From positions 7,812,001-7,876,000 of the forward strand of contig NZ_CP109031.1 of assembly GCF_036226925.1 (NCBI RefSeq): a stretch of 64,000 nt of DNA, given 5' to 3'. The notes below the pieces were generated by a model. The model saw only the letters and a program-made list of their open reading frames with translations, made no database searches and was not told where the DNA came from. The stretch is from Streptomyces sp. NBC_00659. Lineage in GTDB: Bacteria > Actinomycetota > Actinomycetes > Streptomycetales > Streptomycetaceae. Each line of letters opens with the position of its first letter. Position 1 is the stretch's first letter. Of the stretch, positions 9,306-18,557 are shown in pieces. The position numbers and the translations under genes were made by a program.

Positions 9306-10337
9306 TCACAGTTCCTGCAACGCAGCGACAGGGAGTTCGCCCGAGCCTCGGACGACCAGGTGGGTGGGGACGGTGATGGTGCGGGCGCGGGTGCGGTCGC
9401 CGTCGAGTCGGGTCAGCGCGGTGGTCGCGGCCGCCCTGCCGAGTTCTTCCGCGTCCTGGGCGACGACGGTCAGGGCCGGCTCGAGTGCCTCGGCGAGCGA
9501 GACGTCGTCGAAGGCGACGACGGCGACGTCCTTGCGCTTGCTGCGGGCCAGTTCGGCGACGATGCCCAGCGCCATGATGTTGTTGCCGGCGAACAGCGCT
9601 GTGGGGGGATCGGCCAGGCCGAGGAGTTGGGCGGTCGCGGCCTTGGCTCCTTGCTGGTTGTGGGCGTTGGCGAGGAGCGAGCGGTCGTCGGGGATGTCGG
9701 CTTCCTGGAGTGCCGAGCGGTAGCCGGCCAGACGTTCACGGCGGGTGTACAGCTTCACGGGCAGGTCGGCGACGAAGCCGATGCGCCGGTGTCCGTGGGC
9801 GATGAGGTGGGCGACGCCGTCGTGGGCGCCGGCCCGGTTGGAACTGACGATGCTGTCGGTGGCGAGGCCGACTCCGGGTCGGTCCAGGAAGATCACGGGC
9901 AGCCCCGCCGTACGGTGGGACTTGAGGTGGGAGTGGTCGGCGCCGACGGACGGTACGACGATCAGGATGCTGACGCGGCGGGCGAGGAACTTGTCCGTCA
10001 GGGCGCGTTCGCGCTCGGGGTCGTCCGCGGAGGAGCCCATGAGGAGGGTCAGTCCGCGTTCGCGGACGGTGTCCTCGATGGCGCGGGCCACGGCTCCGAA
10101 GAAGGGGTTGGCGAGGTCGGGAATGACCAGGCCGATGGTGGTGTCCGGGCCGCCGATGCGGATGTTGCGGGCCATGAGGTTCGGCTGGAAGCCGAGCTTG
10201 GCCACTGCGGCGAGTACCTGTTCCCTGGTCTGCGCGGAGGCGGGTCCGTCCTCGTTGAGGACTCGGGAGACCGTCTTGGCGCTGACGCCGACTTCTCGGG
10301 CGACGTCGGCCAGGGTGGGGCGGCGGTTCGCTGCCAT
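9306..10337 (-). CDS. LacI-family transcriptional regulator
   Basis: The protein has 343 residues. Residues 6-55 are a textbook LacI helix-turn-helix and hinge (PTLADVAREVGVSAKTVSR, then RVLN and the hinge near FQPNLMARNI). The rest is a periplasmic-binding-like sensor (IGLVIPDLANPFF, RRIGFVADLP, ALFAGNNIMALG, VAVVAFDD). It is the last gene of the importer operon, 76 bases beyond the ATPase. Its likely targets are the paired palindromes at 13459-13488 and 14700-14729, which have the length and symmetry expected of LacI operators. The inducer would be the imported sugar or its phosphate. The family call is firm; the operator link is inferred from position. Confidence 0.93.
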   Translation of the reverse strand: MAANRRPTLADVAREVGVSAKTVSRVLNEDGPASAQTREQVLAAVAKLGFQPNLMARNIRIGGPDTTIGLVIPDLANPFFGAVARAIEDTVRERGLTLLMGSSADDPERERALTDKFLARRVSILIVVPSVGADHSHLKSHRTAGLPVIFLDRPGVGLATDSIVSSNRAGAHDGVAHLIAHGHRRIGFVADLPVKLYTRRERLAGYRSALQEADIPDDRSLLANAHNQQGAKAATAQLLGLADPPTALFAGNNIMALGIVAELARSKRKDVAVVAFDDVSLAEALEPALTVVAQDAEELGRAAATTALTRLDGDRTRARTITVPTHLVVRGSGELPVAALQEL

Positions 10338-10413
10338 GGAGGAAACCGTCTCCTGAGGGCTCTCGCTTCCGGCCGCGGCCTCGGCCGGAAGATGCGAGAG
10401 CTGGGTAGTGCTG

Positions 10414-11250
10414 TCAGGTGGCCCGGACTCCGGCGGCCTTCGCGGCCTCCGAATCCGCTACGACAGTATCTCCGGTTTCGTCGACGGTGAGGGCGCCGGT
10501 CATGATGGCGACGACCTCGGCCATGGAGTAGTCGGAGGGCTTGATCACGGCAGCGCGCCGGCCGAGGCGGTGGACGTGGATCCGGTCGGCGATCTCGAAG
10601 ACGTGGGGCATGTTGTGACTGATCAGGACGACCGGCATGCCCTTGTCGCGGACCCGGCGGATGAGGTCGAGGACCTGGCCGGACTCCTTGACGCCGAGGG
10701 CTGCGGTGGGTTCGTCCATGACGACGACGGAGCGGGCCCAGGCGACGGAACGGGCGACCGCGACGGCCTGCCGCTGTCCGCCGGAGAGCGTCTCCACCGA
10801 CTGCGTCAGCGAGCGCAGGCCGATCTTCAGGTCGGCCATGTGCTCGGCGGCCTCCTGGCGCATGCGCTTCTTGTCCAGCATGCGGAAGACACTGCCGAGG
10901 ACGCCGGGGCGGCGCAGCTCGCGCCCGAGGAACATGTTCGAGGCGATGTCCATGGAGGCGGCCACGGCGAGGTCCTGATAGACCGTCTCGATGCCGTGGG
11001 CGCGTGCGCTCTGCGGGCCGGAGAAGGTGATGGGCTCGCCGTTGAGTCGTATCTCGCCCGCATCGGGGGTCACCGCGCCGGTGAGGGCCTTGATCAGGCT
11101 GGTCTTGCCGGCGCCGTTGTCGCCGATGACGGCGAGGACCTCACCGGGGAGCAGGTCGAAGTCGGCGCCGTCGATGGCGGTGACCTGGCCGTACCGCTTG
11201 ACCAGACCACGGGCCTGCAGTACGGGCGTGGGGGAGGAGGTGACGGTCAT
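10414..11250 (-). CDS. Sugar ABC transporter ATP-binding protein
   Basis: The protein has about 278 residues and a single nucleotide-binding domain: Walker A GDNGAGKTS, Q-loop near ETVYQDLAV, signature LSGGQRQ, Walker B VVVMDEPTAAL, and switch His in VLISHNM. It resembles the FrcA/short RbsA type, with one domain, about half the length of the usual RbsA/MglA, so it would act as a homodimer. ATG 11250 shares one base with the permease stop. A longer upstream frame exists but lies inside the permease gene. It powers import through the 11250-12242 permease, at the cytoplasmic face of the membrane. Confidence 0.92.
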   Translation of the reverse strand: MTVTSSPTPVLQARGLVKRYGQVTAIDGADFDLLPGEVLAVIGDNGAGKTSLIKALTGAVTPDAGEIRLNGEPITFSGPQSARAHGIETVYQDLAVAASMDIASNMFLGRELRRPGVLGSVFRMLDKKRMRQEAAEHMADLKIGLRSLTQSVETLSGGQRQAVAVARSVAWARSVVVMDEPTAALGVKESGQVLDLIRRVRDKGMPVVLISHNMPHVFEIADRIHVHRLGRRAAVIKPSDYSMAEVVAIMTGALTVDETGDTVVADSEAAKAAGVRAT

Positions 11251-12242
11251 CAGGCCTTCTTCCGGGAGAGCTGGTCGACGGTCACCGCGAGGATCACCAG
11301 GACTCCGGTGATCAGGGTCTGGTAGATGGAGGCGACGCCCATCAGCTGGAGGCCGTTGCGGAACACGCCGACGATGAGGACGCCGATGAAGGTGCCCAGG
11401 ACCGAGCCGCGTCCGCCGAAGAGGCTGGTGCCGCCGAGGACCACAGCGGTGATGCTGTCGAGGTTGTCGGTCTGCCCGGCCTGCGGGTCGCCGACTCCGG
11501 TGCGGGAGATGAGCAGCAGGGCGGCGATGCCGTACAGCAGGCCGGCCACGGTGTAGATGCCGATGGTCAGGCGGGAGGTGCGGATGCCGTTGAGCCGGGC
11601 GGCCTCGGCGCTGTTGCCCAGGGCGTAGACGTGCCGCCCCCAGCCGGTGCTGCTCAGCGCGTAGGCGAGGAGCAGGAACAGGGCGATGGTGACCAGGGAG
11701 CCGTAGGTGATGTCGGTGTGGCCGAGCGGGAAGGTCTCGCCGAGGGCCGTCAGCGGGCCGGGCAGGTTGGTGACCGTCTGCTCCGCGGAGTAGATGTGGG
11801 TCAGCGCGAACGCCACGTTGAGCATGCCAAGGGTGACGATGAATGGCGGCAGCGGGATCTTCTGCACCAGCAACCCGTTGAGCAGACCGAACCCGCCGCA
11901 GACCACCAGGCCCAGGGCGACGGCGAGGAGCGGGGGCAGGGAGCCCTCGGCGGCCATCTTGGCGATCACGATGCTGCCGAACGCCATCACGGCCCCGCAC
12001 GACAGGTCGATCCCCGCCGTGAGGATGATCAGGGTCTGCCCGATGGCGAGGGTGCCCACGACCATGACCTGCTGCACGATCAGCGAGAAGTTCCCGCCGG
12101 TCAGGAACTGGTCGGTCGAGAAGGAGAAGAAGGCGCAGGCCAGGAGGAGGGCGGCCAGGGGTCCGGTGGTCGGCGCCGTGAGCAGTCTGCGGGCTGTGGT
12201 CGGTGCTTTGAGCTCCGAGTAGGGCGTTGGCGTGGCTGTCAT
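11250..12242 (-). CDS. Sugar ABC transporter permease (RbsC/FrcC type)
   Basis: The protein has 330 residues with eight to ten hydrophobic segments. Characteristic RbsC-family blocks are present: GQTLIILTAGIDLSCGAVMA, then GLLNGLLVQKIPLPPFIVTLG, and GTSLFGGRGSVLGTFIGVL near the C-terminus. It forms the membrane channel for the carbohydrate taken up by this operon. The start at 12242 lies 140 bases after the binding-protein stop, a gap that may hold a processing or attenuation site; the downstream stop overlaps the ATPase start by one base. The binding protein resembles FrcB, so fructose is my preferred substrate, but ribose or another monosaccharide cannot be excluded. Confidence 0.92.
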   Translation of the reverse strand: MTATPTPYSELKAPTTARRLLTAPTTGPLAALLLACAFFSFSTDQFLTGGNFSLIVQQVMVVGTLAIGQTLIILTAGIDLSCGAVMAFGSIVIAKMAAEGSLPPLLAVALGLVVCGGFGLLNGLLVQKIPLPPFIVTLGMLNVAFALTHIYSAEQTVTNLPGPLTALGETFPLGHTDITYGSLVTIALFLLLAYALSSTGWGRHVYALGNSAEAARLNGIRTSRLTIGIYTVAGLLYGIAALLLISRTGVGDPQAGQTDNLDSITAVVLGGTSLFGGRGSVLGTFIGVLIVGVFRNGLQLMGVASIYQTLITGVLVILAVTVDQLSRKKA

Positions 12243-12382
12243 GCGAAGTCCTTGGTGGAAGACAGATGTCCTTGTGGCCGGCAGCGAGGGCGAAACCCTC
12301 GCTGCCGGGACAGGGGGCGGTCGGCCTGGGCGGGGAGTGGGGCCGACCGCCCCGCTGAGGGGAGTGGCGTGGGTGGGGCGGC

Positions 12383-13399
12383 TCAGCCCCAGCAGTTCTC
12401 CAGGCCGTAGCCGGTGTCCTTCGACGTGGCCCCGTCCTGCGCCTTGTCGGTGATCAGCGTGACGCCGGTGTCGGTGTAACCGGATGCCTTCTTGCCGTCC
12501 TTGGCGTACGTCACGACGGCCTTGACGCCCTCGGCGGCCATCTTCAGGGGGTACTGCTGGGACGTGGCGGCGATCTTGCCGTCCTTGACGGCCTGGGTCC
12601 CAGTGCAGCCGCCGTCGACGGACACGATCAGGACGTCCTTCTCCCGGCCCTTCGCCTTGAGCGCGGTGTAGGCGCCCAGGGCAGCCGGTTCGTTGATGGT
12701 GTAGACGACGTTGATGCCGGGTGCCTTCTGCAGGCAGTTCTCCATCGCGGTCTGTCCCTTGGCCTGGTCGCCACCGGTGTCCTGGGAACAGACAACGGCC
12801 GGGTTCTTCTCGCCGATGCCGAAGCCCGTCAGGAAGCCGTTGTGCCGCTGGACTCCGACGGAGACACCCGGCGCCAGGTCGAGGGTGGCTATCTTCGCCG
12901 TCTTGCCCTTCATGGCGGCCTTGGCGTACTCGCCGATCAGTTCGCCGGCCTTGAGGTTGTCGGTGGCGAAGAGCGCGTCGACCGCGTTTTGCGGGTCGGT
13001 CGGGGTGTCGAGGGCGATCACCAGGACGCCCTTGGCGCGGGCCTTCTGGATGGCGGGCACGATCGCCTTGGAGTCGCTCGGGGTGATCAGGATGCCCTTC
13101 ACGCCGGAGGCGACCATGTTCTCGATGGCTGTGACCTGACCGGCGTTGTCCCCGTCGAACTTGCCTGCCGCGGTGGACAACTGGGCGCCGTTCTCCTTGG
13201 CGGCCTTCTCCGCACCCTCCTTCATCTTCACGAAGAACGGGTTGGTGTCGGTCTTGGTGATCAGGCCGACCTTAACGCTGCCCGAGCCGGAGCTCGTGGA
13301 GCCGGAGCCGGACCCGCAGGCCGCCAGGGTGAGGGCCGCAACGCCGGTGACCGCGGCGGCTCTGAGGAGGGAGGAAGACAGACGAGTGGTGCGAGACAC
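12383..13399 (-). CDS. Sugar-binding lipoprotein of the ABC importer
   Basis: The protein has about 338 residues. It has an N-terminal basic stretch, a hydrophobic core and a lipobox LTLAACGSG, so it should be a membrane-anchored lipoprotein outside the cell. The mature part is a type-1 periplasmic binding fold ([52 protein letters not shown]). These phrases are those I associate with FrcB-type fructose-binding proteins. I chose GTG 13399, seven bases after a GGAG; an ATG at 13429 adds ten residues and lacks such a site. It is the first gene of the operon, transcribed from a promoter region that contains the tandem operator at 13459-13488. Confidence 0.9.
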   Translation of the reverse strand: MSRTTRLSSSLLRAAAVTGVAALTLAACGSGSGSTSSGSGSVKVGLITKTDTNPFFVKMKEGAEKAAKENGAQLSTAAGKFDGDNAGQVTAIENMVASGVKGILITPSDSKAIVPAIQKARAKGVLVIALDTPTDPQNAVDALFATDNLKAGELIGEYAKAAMKGKTAKIATLDLAPGVSVGVQRHNGFLTGFGIGEKNPAVVCSQDTGGDQAKGQTAMENCLQKAPGINVVYTINEPAALGAYTALKAKGREKDVLIVSVDGGCTGTQAVKDGKIAATSQQYPLKMAAEGVKAVVTYAKDGKKASGYTDTGVTLITDKAQDGATSKDTGYGLENCWG

Positions 13400-13458
13400 G
13401 ATCGACTCCAGTGGGATAGCGAGAGGCACGGGGATGGGATCAGAGCAGGCCGCCTGGG

Positions 13459-13488
13459 TGTCATCGTTGACTTATGTCATCGTTGACA
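13459..13488. promoter_or_regulatory. Tandem LacI-type operator upstream of the importer operon
   Basis: Two copies of a near-palindrome, TGTCATCGTTGACT (13459-13472) and TGTCATCGTTGACA (13475-13488), lie 16 bases apart (about 1.5 helical turns), 60-90 bases upstream of the binding-protein start. The half-site is TGTCA with a four-base core, 14 bases in all, which suits a LacI-family dimer. The same pair in inverted orientation is at 14700-14729. The divergent kinase gene may also be controlled from here. Confidence 0.75.
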
Positions 13489-13655
13489 CTGCCTGGCGAG
13501 GATGATGGACTGCGGATCCCGGCAACGTCAATGCCTTCCGCTCGTCATAATTCGGCAACGTCCGCGCCTGTCGCCTCCGCGCAGTCGGTCGGCCGCCGTG
13601 CCGCCGCACGGCCCCCTTCCCGGTCTTGAACCGTTCCGAGAGAGAGCAGCAGCCC

Positions 13656-14618
13656 ATGAGCCCGCGTCAGATCACCGTTCTGGGAGAGTGCGTCGCGGAC
13701 GCCTTCGCCGAACCGGCAAACGCCTCGAACGAGCTCGCCCTGCGGGTGCTGCCTGGCGGCGGACCCGCGAATACGGCGGTGGCCCTGGCCCGGCTGGACA
13801 CGCCGGCCCGCTTCCTCGCACGCCTGTCCGGCGATGTGTTCGGCCGCCTGTTCCGCGCCCACCTGGAGGCGTCCGGCGTCGACCTGTCGTACGCCGTCGC
13901 CGCCGCCGAGCCCAGCACGCTGGCCGTGGCGGAGCTGGACGCCACCGGGCAGGCCGCGTTCTCGTTCCACGCGCAGAACACGGCCGACTGGCAGTGGACT
14001 CCAGGGGAACTGGCAAGGGTGGATCTGTCCGAAACAGCCTGTGTGCACACCGGGTCGCTGGCGCTGGTCCGTGAGCCCGGCGGAGCGGCGGTGGAGGAGT
14101 TCCTGGCGGCTGCTGTTCCGCGGGCCACCATCAGCATCGATCCCAACGTCCGGCCGCTGCTGGTGCGCCCCGAGGTCTACCGCGCCCGGCTGGCGCATTG
14201 GTGCGCTCTCGCCGACATCCTGCGGCTGAGCGAGGACGACCTGGAACTCCTCCTGCCGGGCACTCCGCCTGAGCAGGCGTGCGACATCTGGCATGCGGCG
14301 GGGGTACGGCTCGTCGTGATCACGCTCGGCGCCGACGGCGCCTTGGCCTCGCTCGACGGTGAACGGCTGCGGGTGCCCGCGGTGGCCACGCGGGTCGTCG
14401 ACACGGTCGGCGCGGGGGACTCCTTCACCGCCGGCCTGCTGCACCACCTCGGCGCCCGCGGACTCCTCGGTGGCCGGCTGGCCGATCTCGGTCTCGACGA
14501 GGTCGCGGAAGCCTGCCGGTTCGGCACCCGGGTCGCGGCCCTGACCTGCTCGGTCGCCGGTCCCAATCCCCCGTGGCGGAACCAGTTGGCGCAGCTTGCG
14601 GCCGCCGGCGGCGCCTGA
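13656..14618 (+). CDS. PfkB-family carbohydrate kinase (probable fructokinase)
   Basis: The protein has about 320 residues. The N-terminal glycine motif GGGPANTAVALARL binds the sugar, and the C-terminal signature DTVGAGDSFTAGLL supplies the catalytic Asp and anion hole. It would phosphorylate the sugar brought in by the divergent importer, giving a hexose phosphate for glycolysis. ATG 13656 follows a GAGAGAG stretch; a TTG at 13626 is less likely. It is transcribed divergently from the binding-protein gene, sharing the 13459-13488 operator region. Substrate assignment (fructose) rests on the neighbouring levanase relic and FrcB-like protein; ribokinase-type alternatives remain possible. Confidence 0.85.
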   Translation: MSPRQITVLGECVADAFAEPANASNELALRVLPGGGPANTAVALARLDTPARFLARLSGDVFGRLFRAHLEASGVDLSYAVAAAEPSTLAVAELDATGQAAFSFHAQNTADWQWTPGELARVDLSETACVHTGSLALVREPGGAAVEEFLAAAVPRATISIDPNVRPLLVRPEVYRARLAHWCALADILRLSEDDLELLLPGTPPEQACDIWHAAGVRLVVITLGADGALASLDGERLRVPAVATRVVDTVGAGDSFTAGLLHHLGARGLLGGRLADLGLDEVAEACRFGTRVAALTCSVAGPNPPWRNQLAQLAAAGGA

Positions 14619-14699
14619 CGGGCGGGCGGGCCGCGCCGGGCAGTTCCGCCCCAACCCTTGACGCGTCTGCCGGATTCCGTACATCATCGGGCCACTTGA

Positions 14700-14729
14700 T
14701 GTCAACGATGACACAAGTCAACGATGACA
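14700..14729. promoter_or_regulatory. Second tandem LacI-type operator, before the levanase relic
   Basis: TGTCAACGATGACA (14700-14713) and AGTCAACGATGACA (14716-14729) are the reverse complements of the pair at 13459-13488, with the same 16-base spacing. They lie about 110 bases upstream of the start of the broken levanase gene, which still has a good AGGAG ribosome site. This strongly suggests one regulon with the importer. Confidence 0.75.
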
Positions 14730-14840
14730 CCCCCGGTTCGGCCGCCTGGACGACGACGCCGACCAGGGCGTCACGTTTCGGTCGGTCCACGCACGAGCCG
14801 CAGGCTCCGCCCAGTGGACGGCCACAGCACAGGAGACACC

Positions 14841-15688
14841 ATGAGCTCTGGACGTGTATCCCGGCACGCTCTCGGGCACCCAGGCCCAGCTCGTCTCCCA
14901 GGAGACGTCCGTCAACTTGATCGTCGACGGCAAGGTCGTCCGCAGCGCCACCAGCTCCAACAGCGAGACCTGGACCGGGCCTCCTTCGACATGCGCTCCT
15001 ACGCCGGCAAGGAGGCGCAGATCCAGATCGTCGACATGAACACCGCCGGCTGGGGCCACCTCCTCGCCGACCGGTTCACCGCCACCGACACGGCCGCGAA
15101 GTCCGTCGTGCAGCGCGCCGACTGGGCCAACTACGGCAAGGACTACTACACGGCGGTGTCCTGGGAGAACGCGCCGGGCGGCAAGCGGTACATGATCGGC
15201 TGGATGAACAACTGGGACTACAGCGGGGTCATCCCCACGTCACCTTGGCGCGGCGCGCAGAGCATCCTCGGGGAGATGGCCCTGCGTACGGTCGACGGCA
15301 GCATCCTGTTGACCAGCCGGCCCGTGAACAGGGTGTGGTCCCTGTGGCAGCCGCACGCGGTGACCGCGTCCGGCGTCACCGTCAAGAGTGCCTCCAAGAC
15401 CCTGATCGGCCCCGCGGCGCAGGGCAAGGCTCTCGACATCGAGGCGACCCTCTCCCTCAAGGACGCCGAACGCTTCGGCCTGAAGGTGCGCACCGGCGCG
15501 AATGGCGAGGAGACCGTCATCGGCTACGACATCACGACTCAGGAGCTGTGTACGTCGACCGCACCCACTCCGGCGCCGTGGACTTCAGCAGCACCTTCCC
15601 CGGTGTCCGGACCGCGCTGAAGGCCGAGAACGGCTCGGTGAAGCTGGACAAGGCCGTCGTCTGGCACCTCGACTCCGCACACAAGTGA
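14841..15688 (+). pseudogene. Broken GH32 levanase/fructan hydrolase
   Basis: Three reading frames in succession give recognisable pieces of a secreted levanase. The first reads SVNLIVDGKVVRSATSSNSE, a ligand-binding module found ahead of GH32 domains. The second gives IQIVDMNTAGWGHLLADRF and then MIGWMNNWDYSG plus PTSPWRGAQS, the last blade of the GH32 propeller. The third gives YVDRTHSGAVDFSSTFPG, the C-terminal module. Shifts lie near 14980 (one base lost in ACCGGGC) and 15547 (two bases gained in CTGTGTAC). The WMNDPNG nucleophile block and the RDP block are absent from every frame, so an internal deletion removed the active site. ATG 14841 has an AGGAG but is out of frame with the first piece. 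The gene cannot yield an active enzyme. Confidence 0.8.
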
Positions 15689-15716
15689 CGCCCACGACTG
15701 ACAAGGACACGAGACC

Positions 15717-16019
15717 GTGAAGAAAACCCTGCTCGCCGAGTTCACCGCCCGCGAGGGAGCACAGGACGAGGTCGCCCGTCTGATCGGCGACTACACCCTG
15801 AAGGTGCGCGAGGAAGAAGGCAACCTCGCCTTCGACGTCTACACCAAGGCAGCCGCCCCGCGCGCCTTCTGGATCTTCGAGGTGTACCGGGACGAGGACG
15901 CCTTCCAGGCGCACCTGAACGCCCCGTACGGCGGCCCTTTCAACGCCGCCCTCGTTCGGCTGATCGAAGAGGACGCCTCCGCGCTGACGTTCCTGAACCC
16001 GCTGGCCACGAATCCGTAA
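15717..16019 (+). CDS. ABM-fold monooxygenase (putative quinol monooxygenase)
   Basis: The protein is 100 residues, the usual size of the antibiotic biosynthesis monooxygenase (ABM) ferredoxin-like dimeric barrel. Typical features are the N-terminal strand LLAEFTAREG, the helix with EVARLIGDYTLKVREEEG, and WIFEVYRDEDAFQAHL followed by a late helix with PFNAALVRLI. Such proteins (YgiN type) act on quinols or other small aromatics without cofactors, or degrade haem in the case of IsdG relatives. GTG 15717 has AAGGA about twelve bases upstream. It lies 29 bases after the levanase relic on the same strand, and so may once have been in that operon. The substrate is unknown. Confidence 0.75.
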   Translation: MKKTLLAEFTAREGAQDEVARLIGDYTLKVREEEGNLAFDVYTKAAAPRAFWIFEVYRDEDAFQAHLNAPYGGPFNAALVRLIEEDASALTFLNPLATNP

Positions 16020-16092
16020 CGAACCGTCGACAAAGGCCTCCACCGGGGCGTGGTCTCATCCCGTACTCACTTGCCGAAACGATTGGGCACCA

Positions 16093-16854
16093 CTTGGGCA
16101 GGCGGACCCGCTGCTGCTCATGCTGAACACCGGCGGAGACCCGGAGCTGGAGCGCAAGGAGATCGAACTCCTGTTCCAGCGCCAGGTCGACGGGGTGCTG
16201 CACACGTCCATGTACCACCGGGTCGTGGAGTACCACCGGATCGTGGAGGTGCCGGAGCAGTTGCGCTCGGTCCCCACGGTGCTGCTCGATGCACGCGCGG
16301 ACGACCTGTCCGTACCGTCGGTGGGACCCGACGAGGTGCAGGGTGGGGCGACGGCGGTGCGTGAACTGCTCCGCCACGGTTACCGCCGGATCGGCTTCAT
16401 CAACAACGTCGACGACATCCCGGCCATCCACGGACGCCTGGAGGGATACCGGCAGGCCCTCGCGGAAGCCGGCGTCACCTTCGGTCCCCGGCTGGTGGCG
16501 GCCGAGACCGCCTCGACTGCCAGCGCGTACCGGGCGGCGCTCACGCTGCTCCGGGCGGCGGAACGACGCACTGCGTTGTTCTGCTTCGCCGACCGGATGG
16601 CGATGGGCGTCCACCACGCCGCCGCCGAACCGGGGCTGTCGATCCCTGCCGACCTGTCGTTCATCGGGTTCGACAACCAGGAACTGATTTTCGACGGCAT
16701 GTTCCCCGGGCTGACCACCGTCGCCCTGCCGCACTACGAGATGGGGGCGCGGGATGTCGCACAGGTGCTCGCGCTCACGGGCACACCGGACCGGGAACCC
16801 GGTCCGGCCGCTCAGGAAATGCTGCCCTGCCCGCTGGTGGCCCGGGCATCGGTC
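16093..16854 (+). pseudogene. LacI-family regulator lacking its DNA-binding domain
   Basis: The frame encodes a LacI/GalR sensor core: LLLMLNTGGDPELERKE, RRIGFINNVDDIPAIHGRLE, ALFCFADRMAMGVHHAA, DLSFIGFDNQE. The helix-turn-helix and hinge that should occupy the first 60 residues are missing, and upstream sequence shows no trace of them. The family's C-terminal end (LPCPLVARASV) is reached near 16854, but no stop follows there and the frame runs on to 17109 into the cold-shock gene. It is therefore truncated at the front and frayed at the back. It may be the former levanase regulator. Confidence 0.75.
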
Positions 16855-16980
16855 GCTTCGCCGCCCCGACTCGTGCAGTCGCCGGTGTTGTGGGCGTGCC
16901 GCGTGATCGTTTCCTCTGGTGACGGGGTGTGCGGGCGTGTAGCGTCTGCGTCAGCTGTCGTGGTTCGGATTTCCCCTTTG

Positions 16981-16999
16981 CCCACGCCTTCGGCGTGGG
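16981..16999 (+). terminator. Hairpin with T-run before the cold-shock gene
   Basis: CCCACGCC and GGCGTGGG form a perfect 8-bp stem with a TTC loop, followed by CGTTTTG. It lies 92 bases upstream of the cold-shock start, so it is either a terminator of the preceding genes or part of the cold-shock leader. Confidence 0.55.
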
Positions 17000-17090
17000 C
17001 GTTTTGCTGTGCTGTGCCGCAGGGACCAGGGCGATCACCTCCGCTTTCCGCATGGTGTGGGAGGCGTTCATCGACTGGAAGGCATGAGAC

Positions 17091-17294
17091 ATGGCCACGG
17101 GAACTGTGAAGTGGTTCAACGCGGAGAAGGGCTTCGGATTCATCGCCCAGGACGGCGGCGGCCCGGATGTCTTCGCGCACTACTCGGCGATCAACTCCTC
17201 GGGCTTTCGTGAGCTTCAGGAGGGCCAGATCGTGACGTTCGACGTCACCCAGGGCCAGAAGGGTCCGCAGGCCGAGAACATCAACCCGGCCTGA
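17091..17294 (+). CDS. Cold-shock protein (CspA family), copy 1
   Basis: The protein has 67 residues, the full family length. RNP1 (KGFGFI) and RNP2 (VFAHYS) are intact, and it opens [11 protein letters not shown]. It binds single-stranded RNA/DNA and melts secondary structure in the cytoplasm. It differs from the other two copies (47904 and 58227) at [10 protein letters not shown] versus HFSNIA, and ends NINPA, so it is the more distant paralogue. The ATG is preceded by a weak purine stretch. It is a single-gene unit. Confidence 0.95.
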   Translation: MATGTVKWFNAEKGFGFIAQDGGGPDVFAHYSAINSSGFRELQEGQIVTFDVTQGQKGPQAENINPA

Positions 17295-17554
17295 CCCTCC
17301 CCACCCTCGGCCGAGGGCTCCGTGCTTTGCGTGCAGGGCACGCCATGTAGCCCGTACGCCAACCCAGAACAGCGGATGCCTGGACTTGTCCGGCGCGTCG
17401 GCGGGATCTGTGATGCACGGGTCAGGGTCGCACAGCAGCTGCGCGGCCCTGACCTGTGTCGAGAGCGGTGTACCCGTGCCGATGGGCTGGCGTGCAGGGC
17501 AGCGCGTCCCGCCTCGACAGCAGTGGCGTGTGTGAGGGCTTCTGCGCGAGGAGT

Positions 17555-17848
17555 TCATCGGGCCGCCCGGCGGGGTGCCTCCGGTTGAGCTGGCCTGGCT
17601 GTGCGGTCACCGGGGTGGGTGTCCCCTTCCAGGTGGCGCCGGCGCACGGTGCTTTCTGTCTCGTGCGTCAGGCGTTCGGGAGAGGCCAGATGCTGCCACA
17701 GAGGGTCGGGGCAGGGGACGGTGGCGCCGCGGGCTGCCCATTCCTTGGCGAGCTGTGTGCACAGGGGTGTGCCCCGGTCCGGGGCTTTCTCGGGGGCTGG
17801 CGGGCGTGTGCGGGGTGCCTTCGGCGCGCTTGTCCGGGAGGAGGGCAT
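17555..17848 (-). CDS. Possible small hypothetical protein
   Basis: The open frame is 97 residues. Its middle (PLCTQLAKEWAARGATVPC, then PDPLWQHLAS) has the amphipathic look of small accessory proteins seen in streptomycetes, but the N-terminal third is Pro/Arg-rich and unconvincing. I do not recognise a function. It may be a fragment belonging with the equally doubtful reading at 18180-18557 on the same strand. Confidence 0.25.
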   Translation of the reverse strand: MPSSRTSAPKAPRTRPPAPEKAPDRGTPLCTQLAKEWAARGATVPCPDPLWQHLASPERLTHETESTVRRRHLEGDTHPGDRTARPAQPEAPRRAAR

Positions 17849-18179
17849 CGGCTCTGCGTTTGCCGCTGCCCGCCTCTGCGCCGCGGCTGGAGGTCATCCA
17901 ATGATCATCCGTCACATTCGTCAAAACGATTCGTCCACCCTCTGGGACACTTTTTCTCGTCTGCTGCGACGACCTCGGCCACTGTCTTCCCTCGGCGAGG
18001 TGCGACACCGCTGGGATGCCCGGCCGTAAACCGGTTGGTCTGTCTGGGGGATTGGGTGGTCTGGGAGGCACTCTCGCCCCGGGGTATTTTCCCAAGCACC
18101 CGCGGTCTGGCACCTGACCCTGCTCCGCCCGCGTCGTCGCGCCCAGCGGGATTGGGGGCGGAGGAGCAGGAGGCCAGTG

Positions 18180-18557
18180 CCCGCCGCACGCGGTTTTCGT
18201 AGGCGCGTCTGTGCAGGTCGGCGAAACGGATCTGGGGTTCCTCGAACAGGCAGGGCCGGGCGGGAAGGTAGGGGCCAGACTGTCCAGCAGCATGGGGAAG
18301 GCCTGGCCCTCCTGACGGTAGTACGGCTGTTCGCTGCCGGCCCCGGCCGGGCCGAGACGGAAAGCGTCGACGAAGGCCGCGACGAGCCGGGGCTCGGGAA
18401 GGAGGCCGGCACCGGGCCACCGGACGCCGGACAGGTACCGGTCCTCCTTGTCGGCGGTGTAGAGACACCAGCCGGACGTGCCCGCCCAGTGGAGCCCGCA
18501 GGCACCCCCGCCATGCTGATCCTGGAATGCCGGCGTGAACGAGATGCCGGCCTCCAC
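18180..18557 (-). pseudogene. Possible DUF6292-like fragment, frameshifted
   Basis: The minus strand reads SGWCLYTADKEDRYLSGVRW followed by GAGLLPEPRLVAAFVDAF, which resembles actinobacterial DUF6292 proteins (a Trp-rich strand, then a leucine-rich helix beginning LLPEP). After about 18260 the convincing reading moves to another frame (PCLFEEPQIRFADLHRRAY, then ENRVRRALA), so a frameshift is likely. The function of the family is unknown to me. The call is tentative. Confidence 0.35.

Noticed and set aside
8689..9723. Plus-strand frame running into the LacI gene region
   Set aside because: Its second half is antisense to a clear LacI regulator and its first half has low-quality composition with no ribosome site.
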